Under the pieces are notes generated by a model that saw only the letters and a list, made by a program, of their open reading frames with translations, was not told where the DNA came from and searched no databases. The translations under genes and the position numbers were made by a program. From an uncultured Lachnobacterium sp. (GTDB lineage Bacteria > Bacillota > Clostridia > Lachnospirales > Lachnospiraceae), in assembly GCA_900548765.1 (NCBI GenBank), contig URLU01000140.1, positions 1 to 5,873 of the forward strand: DNA of 5,873 nucleotides, given 5' to 3'. Of the stretch, positions 1-5,558 are shown piece by piece (within the stretch, counting starts at the first letter, position 1; each line of letters starts with the position of its first letter).

Positions 1-675
1 TACAAATTTCTTTAATTCTTCGCTTGCTCCCGAAAGAACTGCTCCACCACCTACGAATATGTATGGCTTTTTGGATTTTTCTATAAGTCCTATCGCCCTG
101 CCAATTACATCCTCTGTGAGGAACTCAGTCTTAGGTGCCGGGAAAATAATATCCGCCTTCTTATATTCAGTCTTCTGGGCTGTCACATCCTTTGGAATAT
201 CCACAAGAACCGGACCCGGGCGTCCTTTTCTTGCAATATCAAAAGCTCTTCTTATTGTCGCTGCAAGATTGTTTATATCCTTCACAATAAAACTATACTT
301 TGTAATAGGAGTTGTTATTCCTGCTATATCCACCTCCTGAAAGCTGTCCTTACCAAGAAGTGGAACTGTTACGTTACAGGTGATTGCCACTACCGGAATC
401 GAATCCATGTAGGCTGTTGCTATTCCTGTAACAAGGTTTGTAGCTCCCGGTCCCGATGTAGCCATACACACTCCGACTCTTCCTGTGCTTCTGGCATATC
501 CGTCTGCCGCATGGCTTGCCCCCTGCTCGTGGCTGGTCAGCACATGCTTTATTTCAGGATGCTTGTAAAGCTCATCATATACATTTAAAATAGCTCCACC
601 CGGATAGCCGAAAACTGTATCTACACCCTGTTCTTTTAAACACTCTATAATAATCTGTGATCCTGTTAATTGCAT
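1..675 (-). CDS. ilvB: Acetolactate synthase large subunit, N-terminal 225 residues (partial, runs off left edge)
   Basis: Catalytic subunit of the ThDP-dependent acetohydroxyacid synthase, the first common step of valine/leucine and isoleucine synthesis: it condenses pyruvate with pyruvate or 2-oxobutyrate in the cytoplasm. I translated the open frame from the ATG at 675. It starts MQLTGSQIIIECLKEQGV and shows the N-terminal ThDP (PYR) domain: GYPGGA at residues 23-28, the catalytic glutamate E50 in SHEQGASHAADGYAR, then the CMATSGPGATNLVTGIATA stretch and a DSFQEVDIAGIT segment typical of acetolactate synthases. The segment RKGRPGPVLVDIPKDV leads into the central domain, where the window ends, so roughly 60% of a usual ~550-residue protein is missing. 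An AAGAGGA ribosome binding site lies 8 bases before the ATG. It follows ilvD by 35 bases with no terminator, so it is the third visible gene of the leuB-ilvD-ilvB operon. Seeing the FAD-binding middle and C-terminal PP domain would exclude a catabolic AlsS-type enzyme; the ilvD neighbour favours the biosynthetic form. Confidence 0.95.
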   Translation of the reverse strand, partial: MQLTGSQIIIECLKEQGVDTVFGYPGGAILNVYDELYKHPEIKHVLTSHEQGASHAADGYARSTGRVGVCMATSGPGATNLVTGIATAYMDSIPVVAITCNVTVPLLGKDSFQEVDIAGITTPITKYSFIVKDINNLAATIRRAFDIARKGRPGPVLVDIPKDVTAQKTEYKKADIIFPAPKTEFLTEDVIGRAIGLIEKSKKPYIFVGGGAVLSGASEELKKFV

Positions 676-710
676 ATTCCTAATCCTCTTTAATTTTTTT
701 AGGCTCTGCC

Positions 711-2390
711 TTATGCATTCTGTTCTCCCGGAAGTGCAAGAATTGCTCCCCTGTTTCCAGATGTAACCAGTGATGCATATCTCTTAAGATAGCCTGTTGT
801 AACCTTTGGCTCTCTTGGCTGCCATCTGGCTTTTCTCTCTGCCAGAACCTCATCCGATACATCAAGCTCAAGAGTCATCTCCGGAATATTAATCCTGATG
901 ATGTCGCCCTCCTCAACAAGTGCAATCGGTCCGCCAACTGCTGCCTCTGGAGACACATGTCCTATTGACGCTCCACGGCTGGCTCCTGAGAAACGTCCAT
1001 CTGTAATCAGGGCTACAGAGCTTCCAAGTCCCATTCCTGCGATTGCAGATGTAGGATTAAGCATCTCTCTCATACCAGGTCCTCCCTTAGGTCCCTCGTA
1101 TCTGATGACTACCACGTCACCCTCTACAATCTTTCCGCCCTTTATAGCTGCGATTGCATCCTCCTCGCAGTCAAACACTCTTGCTGGTCCTTCATGAACC
1201 ATCATCTCTTCAACTACAGCAGAACGTTTTACAACTGAACCATCCGGTGCGAGATTTCCTTTAAGTACTGCAAGCCCGCCTGTCTTGGAATATGGATTGT
1301 CAACAGGGCGGATAACCTCTGGATTCAGGTTTACAGCGTTTGCAATATTCTCTCCTACAGTCCTGCCTGTAACTGTCATACAGTCTGTATTTAAAAGTCC
1401 TATATCAGCAAGCTCTTTCATAACAGCCCATACACCACCAGCCTCGTTTAAGTCCTCCATATATGTAGGTCCTGCCGGTGCCAGGTGGCAGAGGTTAGGT
1501 GTCTTCTCACTGATTGGATTTGCAAAGCTGATGTCAAAATCAAAGCCTATCTCATGTGCGATTGCAGGCAGATGAAGCATAGAGTTTGTTGAACATCCCA
1601 GAGCCATATCAACTGTAAGGGCATTCATGATGGCATCCTTTGTGATAATATCACGAGCCTTGATTCCCTTGTTGTACATATCCATAACAGCCATGCCGGC
1701 ATGCTTTGCCAGTCTGATACGTTCTGAATAAACTGCTGGAATAGTACCATTTCCTCTGAGTCCCATTCCAAGTGCCTCTGTCAGACAGTTCATCGAGTTG
1801 GCTGTGTACATTCCAGAACATGAACCACAGGTAGGACATACCTTATTCTCATACTCACATACATCCTCTTCTGTCATAGTTCCTGCCGCATAAGAACCAA
1901 CAGCCTCAAACATAGAAGAAAGCGATCTCTTTTTGCCCTGCACATGTCCTGCAAGCATTGGTCCTCCTGATACAAATACTGTTGGCAGATTAAGTCTTGC
2001 TGCTGCCATCAGAAGTCCCGGTACGTTTTTATCACAGTTTGGCACCATTACAAGTGCGTCAAACTGATGGGCAAGTGCCATGCACTCTGTAGAATCTGCA
2101 ATCAAATCACGGGTTACAAGGGAATACTTCATGCCTATATGTCCCATTGCGATTCCATCACATACTGCTATAGCCGGAAATACAACCGGCACTCCGCCAG
2201 CCTCTGCTACACCAAGCTTTACAGCGTCCACAATTTTGTCTATATTCATATGGCCTGGTACAATCTCATTATATGAGCTTACAATACCTACCATTGGCTT
2301 TTTCATTTCTTCTGGTGTGAATCCCAGTGCATTAAATAAGCTTCTTGCCGGTGCCTGCTGCATACCAGCTCTTGCGTTATCACTTATCAT
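711..2390 (-). CDS. ilvD: Dihydroxy-acid dehydratase
   Basis: Fe-S enzyme that dehydrates 2,3-dihydroxyisovalerate and 2,3-dihydroxy-3-methylvalerate to the keto-acid precursors of valine/leucine and isoleucine. From the ATG at 2390 it is 559 residues, a normal length, and begins MISDNARAGMQQAPARSLF as the family does. Visible signatures: IAVCDGIAMGH (about 75-84); NCDKNVPG with C119, a cluster ligand, and K121, the Mg-associated lysine; CPTCGSCSGMYTANSMNCL (185-203); and near the C-terminus TDGRFSGASRGASIGHVSPEAAVGG. The position where [2Fe-2S] members carry PCN reads PGHMN here, as in the E. coli-like, oxygen-sensitive [4Fe-4S] group. A longer frame opens at a GTG at 2411, but that would put the ribosome binding site inside the gene, so I chose 2390. 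It sits 33 bases after leuB and 35 bases before ilvB, in the same operon. The related sugar-acid dehydratase Edd is unlikely given the neighbours and the N-terminus. Confidence 0.97.
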   Translation of the reverse strand: MISDNARAGMQQAPARSLFNALGFTPEEMKKPMVGIVSSYNEIVPGHMNIDKIVDAVKLGVAEAGGVPVVFPAIAVCDGIAMGHIGMKYSLVTRDLIADSTECMALAHQFDALVMVPNCDKNVPGLLMAAARLNLPTVFVSGGPMLAGHVQGKKRSLSSMFEAVGSYAAGTMTEEDVCEYENKVCPTCGSCSGMYTANSMNCLTEALGMGLRGNGTIPAVYSERIRLAKHAGMAVMDMYNKGIKARDIITKDAIMNALTVDMALGCSTNSMLHLPAIAHEIGFDFDISFANPISEKTPNLCHLAPAGPTYMEDLNEAGGVWAVMKELADIGLLNTDCMTVTGRTVGENIANAVNLNPEVIRPVDNPYSKTGGLAVLKGNLAPDGSVVKRSAVVEEMMVHEGPARVFDCEEDAIAAIKGGKIVEGDVVVIRYEGPKGGPGMREMLNPTSAIAGMGLGSSVALITDGRFSGASRGASIGHVSPEAAVGGPIALVEEGDIIRINIPEMTLELDVSDEVLAERKARWQPREPKVTTGYLKRYASLVTSGNRGAILALPGEQNA

Positions 2391-2398
2391 ACTTTTAT

Positions 2399-2404
2399 CT
2401 CCTT
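2399..2404 (-). promoter_or_regulatory. Ribosome binding site that fixes the ilvD start
   Basis: On the minus strand AAGGAG is followed by 8 bases and then the ATG at 2390. The alternative in-frame GTG at 2411 lies upstream of this site and has no comparable purine-rich sequence in front of it. The extra seven residues (VEKGDKS if read as coding) are not family-like. This supports the ATG start. Confidence 0.9.
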
Positions 2405-2423
2405 TTTCCACTTTATTTGTGCG

Positions 2424-3524
2424 CTAGACTCTCTCAGCTATTAAATCTCCCATCTGTGCTGTGCCAACCTGAGTGATGCCCTCCTTTGACTCACCCGGCT
2501 GTGGCATAATATCGATTGTCCTGCAGCCCTCTTTAAGTACCTGCTTTACAGCGGCTTCGATTACATCAGCCTCCTTATCCAAATCAAAGGAATATCTAAG
2601 CATCATAGCTGCTGATAAAATAGTTGCAATAGGATTTGCTATGCCTTTTCCTGCAATATCAGGTGCTGAACCACCGCTTGGCTCATAGAGACCAAACTTG
2701 GTATCATTTAAGCTGGCAGATGAAAGCATTCCAATTGAGCCTGTCACCATACTGGCTTCATCTGATAATATATCGCCAAACATGTTTTCTGTCAAAATCA
2801 CGTCAAACTGCTTTGGATCCTTTACAAGCTGCATTGCACAGTTGTCAACAAGCATATGCTCGTATTTTACCTCTGGATAGTCTGCTGCAACTTCCTCCAC
2901 AATCTTTCTCCAGAGTCTTGAAGAATCAAGCACATTAGCCTTATCAACTGATGTCACTTTCTTTCTTCTCTTCATGGCAATGTCAAAGCCACGCTTTGCA
3001 ATACGTCTGATTTCATTTTCATTATATGTAAGTGTGTCTGTTGCTGTCACCAGTCCGTCTACTTCCCTGGTCTCTCTTGCCCCAAAGTAAAGACCTCCTG
3101 TAAGCTCTCTCATAATCATCATGTCAAAGCCATCTCCGATTATGTCAGCTCTGAGTGGACATGCTGCTGCAAGCTCCTTGTACAGATAAGCAGGTCTTAA
3201 GTTTGCGAATAAGTTAAGTGACTTTCTAAGCTTTAAGAGTCCTGCCTCTGGTCTTAATTCCGGTGCCAGCTTATACCATGGTGATGTGGCTGTATTGCCA
3301 CCGATTGAACCCATAAGCACCGCATCTGATTTGCGTGCTGTCTCAATTGCCTCATCTGTAAGAGGAACTCCTGTTGCATCTATAGAGCAGCCTCCCATAA
3401 GAATCTCAGTATAATTGAATTTGTGTCCGTATTTATTTCCAATACTATCTAATACTTTTTTTGCTTCTGCAACTATCTCAGGTCCAATGCCATCTCCTGA
3501 AATCACGCCAATATTACAATCCAT
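2424..3524 (-). CDS. leuB: 3-isopropylmalate dehydrogenase
   Basis: NAD-dependent, divalent-metal-dependent oxidative decarboxylase of leucine synthesis, converting 3-isopropylmalate to 2-oxoisocaproate; it normally works as a cytoplasmic dimer. The 366-residue length is typical. Visible family features: the start IGVISGDGIGPEI, the family signature NLFANLRP (104-111), substrate-binding arginines R100, R110 and R139 (MIMRELTGG), Y146, catalytic K195 in TSVDKANVL, and metal-binding aspartates D227, D251 and D255 in TENMFGDILSDEAS. The NAD loop reads EPSGGSAPDIAGKGIANP, with glycine at the usual histidine of HGSAPDI. L/R-rich substrate residues near 94-100 (GLLKLRKSLNLF) favour isopropylmalate over isocitrate. 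The ATG at 3524 has AAGGGG 8 bases upstream. It is the first gene of the visible leuB-ilvD-ilvB operon, with a 400-base gap and a putative promoter and CodY-like box in front. Confidence 0.97.
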   Translation of the reverse strand: MDCNIGVISGDGIGPEIVAEAKKVLDSIGNKYGHKFNYTEILMGGCSIDATGVPLTDEAIETARKSDAVLMGSIGGNTATSPWYKLAPELRPEAGLLKLRKSLNLFANLRPAYLYKELAAACPLRADIIGDGFDMMIMRELTGGLYFGARETREVDGLVTATDTLTYNENEIRRIAKRGFDIAMKRRKKVTSVDKANVLDSSRLWRKIVEEVAADYPEVKYEHMLVDNCAMQLVKDPKQFDVILTENMFGDILSDEASMVTGSIGMLSSASLNDTKFGLYEPSGGSAPDIAGKGIANPIATILSAAMMLRYSFDLDKEADVIEAAVKQVLKEGCRTIDIMPQPGESKEGITQVGTAQMGDLIAERV

Positions 3525-3534
3525 AAAAGTTACC

Positions 3535-3549
3535 CCTTTTCTGAAATTT
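3535..3549 (-). promoter_or_regulatory. CodY-box-like operator upstream of leuB
   Basis: The minus strand reads AAATTTCAGAAAAGG, 12 of 15 matches to the known CodY consensus AATTTTCWGAAAATT. CodY is the branched-chain-amino-acid- and GTP-sensing repressor of Firmicutes, and ilv-leu operons are its classic targets. The site lies just downstream of the best promoter candidate and overlaps the start of the leuB ribosome binding site, where bound protein could block initiation or elongation. The three mismatches are at one A/T position and the two bases shared with the ribosome binding site. AT-rich intergenic DNA produces chance matches, so this is a good candidate rather than a proven site. Confidence 0.55.
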
Positions 3550-3559
3550 ACTATTTAAT

Positions 3560-3588
3560 ATCTTAAAGCAATAAAGTGTACATTTCAA
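3560..3588 (-). promoter_or_regulatory. Candidate sigma-A promoter for leuB-ilvD-ilvB
   Basis: On the minus strand TTGAAA (3588-3583, 5 of 6 to TTGACA) is followed by a 17-base spacer and TAAGAT (3565-3560, 4 of 6 to TATAAT). Transcription would start near 3553, giving a roughly 30-base leader that begins at the CodY-like box. A competing perfect TATAAT lies upstream at 3637-3632, but it has no good -35 at 16-18 bases. Confidence 0.45.
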
Positions 3589-3631
3589 CATTATTAGGCA
3601 TTTTACTTTTTTATATTTTTCATAACCCTGC

Positions 3632-3637
3632 ATTATA
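3632..3637 (-). promoter_or_regulatory. Alternative -10 box (TATAAT) upstream of leuB
   Basis: The minus strand has a perfect TATAAT inside a small palindrome, GCATT-TTAT-AATGC. The hexamers 16-18 bases upstream match TTGACA poorly (at most 3 of 6), and there is no TGn extension, so this would need an activator or be weak. If used, the leuB leader would be about 100 bases and AT-rich. I see no T-box, leader peptide with leucine codons or attenuator in it. Confidence 0.25.
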
Positions 3638-3675
3638 AAATGCGTGATGTATTATTCTAGGCATATATAGTTAAG

Positions 3676-3882
3676 TATCGTATAACCTCTAACTACAAGC
3701 TCGAATCCCGCAGCTCCGCTGCTTTTCCGTTGCTTCGCAACTAAGATTCTCGCTTTTCGTTGCCATGCATCCAGAGAAGCTGCCAGTGGCAGGTTCGGTT
3801 GGTTAGAGAGTCCGATTTCGCAACACAGCCTTGCAAGCTAGCTTGCAGTCTGTGTTACTCATCGTACTCTTGTTATACGATA
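3676..3882. repeat. Inverted-repeat-bounded, hairpin-rich element (MITE-like or structured RNA)
   Basis: A 207-base segment is bounded by a perfect 11-base inverted repeat, TATCGTATAAC at 3676-3686 and GTTATACGATA at 3872-3882. If the outer TA is a target duplication, the termini are TCGTATAAC/GTTATACGA, as expected for a TA-targeting miniature element. Inside are four hairpins: GCAGC-TCC-GCTGC (3710-3722), GTTGC-TTC-GCAAC (3729-3741), CTGCC-AGT-GGCAG (3780-3792), and a long one at 3822-3856. CTCTAAC at 3687-3693 can also pair with GTTAGAG at 3802-3808. A near-direct repeat, GCTTTTCCGTTGC (3721) and GCTTTTCGTTGC (3752), is also present. The segment is clearly more GC-rich than its flanks and has no credible protein frame. 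It could be a non-autonomous mobile element, an intergenic dyad repeat or an ncRNA; which one cannot be told from one copy. Confidence 0.6.
3822..3856. repeat. Long hairpin with 16-base perfect palindrome
   Basis: Outer arms AACACAG (3822-3828) and CTGTGTT (3850-3856) pair perfectly. Across a small 3/2-base internal loop they enclose the perfect 16-base palindrome TGCAAGCTAGCTTGCA (3832-3847). Folded as RNA or single-stranded DNA this gives a stem of about 13 pairs with a CTAG tip. It is the most stable part of the surrounding hairpin-rich element and is not followed by a T-run on either strand, so it is not a terminator. Confidence 0.75.
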
Positions 3883-3915
3883 AAAAAGAGACAAGCCCCC
3901 TGGACTCATCTCTTT
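3882..3915 (-). terminator. Intrinsic terminator of yajC
   Basis: Nine bases after the yajC stop, the minus strand has AAAGAGATGAGTCC, a three-base AGG loop, then GGGCTTGTCTCTTT. All 14 positions pair, three or so as G-T wobbles. The right arm runs straight into a T-tract (A-run 3882-3887 on the plus strand). This is a textbook rho-independent terminator and separates yajC from the leuB operon. The end of the T-tract touches the inverted repeat of the adjacent element. Confidence 0.9.
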
Positions 3916-3924
3916 AATGCTGCA

Positions 3925-4236
3925 TTATTCTCCTGCGTCTGCCTTCTCAACGTCAGCGATTGCTGCCTTCTGCATTGGGATTCTGCAGTTTTTGTTATTT
4001 CCAAACTCAACGATTACTGTGTCATCCTCAATATCAATGATTGTTCCATAGAATCCTGAAGTAGTAAGAACTGTGTCCCCAGCTGCTATATCGTTGAGCA
4101 TAAGTTCTTTTCTCTTCTGCTCCTTCTTCTGTGGTCTAATCATAAGGAAATACATAATTACAAATAAGATTACTAACCAGGCAATCATTCCAAATGTTCC
4201 GGCTACACCTGCTGTAGCTTCTGCTAAAATTGACAT
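3925..4236 (-). CDS. yajC: Preprotein translocase subunit YajC
   Basis: Small single-pass membrane protein that associates with SecDF and the SecYEG channel in protein export. The 103 residues fit the family: a short N-terminal segment, one hydrophobic membrane helix at about 16-33 (GMIAWLVILFVIMYFLMI), the hallmark RPQKKEQKR directly after it (34-42), and a cytoplasmic domain with the conserved pattern GDTVLTTSGFYGTI (53-66). Positive charges after the helix predict a cytoplasmic C-terminus. The ATG at 4236 has an AGGAGG 10 bases upstream. The order tgt-yajC is common in bacteria, but secD and secF do not follow here: the gene has its own promoter and a strong terminator, so it appears monocistronic. 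I see no truncation or frameshift. Confidence 0.95.
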   Translation of the reverse strand: MSILAEATAGVAGTFGMIAWLVILFVIMYFLMIRPQKKEQKRKELMLNDIAAGDTVLTTSGFYGTIIDIEDDTVIVEFGNNKNCRIPMQKAAIADVEKADAGE

Positions 4237-4271
4237 ATCAATTTGTCCTCCTAATTAAAAATACTATTGTT

Positions 4272-4300
4272 ATTCTACACAACTCGCTACAAATCATCAA
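4272..4300 (-). promoter_or_regulatory. Candidate sigma-A promoter for yajC
   Basis: On the minus strand TTGATG (4300-4295, 4 of 6) precedes a 17-base spacer and TAGAAT (4277-4272, 5 of 6). The start point would fall near 4265, giving a leader of about 30 bases ending in the AGGAGG site of yajC. Confidence 0.6.
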
Positions 4301-4317
4301 GTAAAATTTGAGTCTAT

Positions 4318-4347
4318 GATATTATTTAAGAATTATTTTATAATATC
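4318..4347. repeat. AT-rich inverted repeat between tgt and yajC
   Basis: GATATTAT at 4318-4325 and ATAATATC at 4340-4347 form an 8-base perfect inverted repeat around an AT-rich 14-base centre. It lies after the tgt stop and just upstream of the yajC promoter. No T-run follows on the minus strand, so it is a poor terminator; it could be a weak RNA hairpin or simply a product of AT-rich DNA. Confidence 0.4.
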
Positions 4348-4394
4348 CTGCTATTTGTTTCATTAATTACACATTCTATATTCTTTATATAAAT

Positions 4395-5531
4395 TTATTC
4401 GCCATGAGTCATAGTGTACAGCATATCATCCTTGAAGGAAGCAAATCTGCTATTATCCAGGGCATCCCTGATTTCTTCCATCATATTGTTGTAGAAATAC
4501 AGGTTATGAAGCACGCAGAGTCTCATGCCAAGCATTTCCTTTGCCTTGAGCAGGTGTCTGATGTAGGCTCTTGAATAAGTCCTGCAGGCTGGGCACTGGC
4601 AGCCCTCCTCGATTGGACGCATGTCCTTCTCAAACTTCTGGTTAAAGAGATTCAGCTTGCCAAATTTTGTGTATACATGCCCATGTCGTCCGTTTCTGGA
4701 TGGATATACACAGTCAAAGAAGTCGATTCCTCTCTCCACACCCTCTAAAATATTTGCAGGGGTTCCGACTCCCATCAGGTAGGTTGGCTTGTCTACCGGA
4801 AGGTAAGGCACAGTCTCATCAAGTATATGATACATCTCATCGTGAGTCTCTCCTACTGCCAGTCCTCCTACTGCATATCCGTCCAAATCCAGCTCCGATA
4901 TTCTCTTGGCATGGTCAATTCGGATATCCTCGTAGATTGCTCCCTGATTAATTCCAAACAAAAGCTGTTCTTTGTTTACTGTATCCTCAAGGCTGTTGAG
5001 TCTTGCCATTTCCTTTTTGCAGCGCTCCAGCCAGCGGGTTGTCCTGTTTACAGAGTCTGTCACATATTGTCTGTCTGCCACACTGGATGGACACTCGTCA
5101 AATGCCATCGCTATCGTAGAGCCCAGATTTGACTGTATCTGCATACTCTCCTCTGGTCCCATAAATATTTTTGCGCCATCTATGTGGGAATTAAAATATA
5201 CTCCCTCTTCCTTAATCTTTCTGAGTCCGGCAAGTGAAAACACCTGAAATCCGCCTGAATCAGTAAGGATTGGTCTGTCCCATACCATAAATTTGTGAAG
5301 TCCACCGACTTCCTTTATCAGCTTGTCCCCTGTTCTGACATGGAGATGATAAGTATTTGACAGCTCCACCTGACACTTGATTGTCTTAAGGTCGTCTGTA
5401 GATACAGCTCCCTTGATGGCACCGACTGTACCAACATTCATAAATACAGGAGTCTGGATGTCTCCATGCACAGTGTGGAAAACACCACGCTTGGCTCTGC
5501 CCTCCTGCTTTATCAACTCATATTTTGCCAT
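4395..5531 (-). CDS. tgt: Queuine/preQ1 tRNA-guanine transglycosylase
   Basis: Exchanges guanine at the wobble position 34 of GUN-anticodon tRNAs (Asp, Asn, His, Tyr) for preQ1 in bacteria, or for queuine in some gut salvagers. The 378-residue length is typical. Seen in order: TDSGGFQVFSL with general acid/base D91; FDECPS with substrate-contacting D145 and C147; GGLAVGE (223-229); MGVGTP (253-258); the nucleophile D273 in FFDCVYPSRNGRHG; and a complete zinc site C311, C313, C316 (CQCPAC) and H342 (LHNLYF). All key residues are intact. The ATG at 5531 has AAGGTG 5 bases upstream. It starts 27 bases after the glycoside hydrolase stop with no terminator between them, so the two may share a transcript. 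No queuosine synthesis genes or preQ1 riboswitch are visible. The archaeal-type paralogue is excluded by length and motifs. Confidence 0.97.
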   Translation of the reverse strand: MAKYELIKQEGRAKRGVFHTVHGDIQTPVFMNVGTVGAIKGAVSTDDLKTIKCQVELSNTYHLHVRTGDKLIKEVGGLHKFMVWDRPILTDSGGFQVFSLAGLRKIKEEGVYFNSHIDGAKIFMGPEESMQIQSNLGSTIAMAFDECPSSVADRQYVTDSVNRTTRWLERCKKEMARLNSLEDTVNKEQLLFGINQGAIYEDIRIDHAKRISELDLDGYAVGGLAVGETHDEMYHILDETVPYLPVDKPTYLMGVGTPANILEGVERGIDFFDCVYPSRNGRHGHVYTKFGKLNLFNQKFEKDMRPIEEGCQCPACRTYSRAYIRHLLKAKEMLGMRLCVLHNLYFYNNMMEEIRDALDNSRFASFKDDMLYTMTHGE

Positions 5532-5558
5532 TTATGCACCTTTTCTTTCTATAATTAT

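Noticed and set aside
898..1575. Plus-strand open frames opposite ilvD
   Set aside because: They are antisense shadows of a strongly conserved protein and look compositionally random (serine/proline/isoleucine rich).
2391..2411. A seven-residue longer ilvD from a GTG start
   Set aside because: It would place the AAGGAG ribosome binding site inside the gene, lacks its own site upstream, and the extra residues are not family-like.
3525..3675. T-box, leucine leader peptide or attenuator before leuB
   Set aside because: No AGGGTGGNACCGCG-type sequence, no leucine-rich short frame and no terminator hairpin with a T-run is present on the minus strand.
3710..3726. Plus-strand terminator: GCAGC-TCC-GCTGC followed by TTTT
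   Set aside because: The stem is only five pairs, the T-run is only four bases, and there is no plus-strand gene upstream to end.
3690..3815. tRNA-like fragments (TCGAATCCC, GGTTGGTTAGAGAG)
   Set aside because: They resemble T-arm and D-arm words but occur in the wrong order and do not close an acceptor stem or anticodon arm, so no tRNA gene is called.
3760..4059. Plus-strand 99-residue open frame
   Set aside because: It overlaps the hairpin element, the terminator and yajC antisense, is cysteine-rich as expected of a shadow frame, and has no ribosome binding site.
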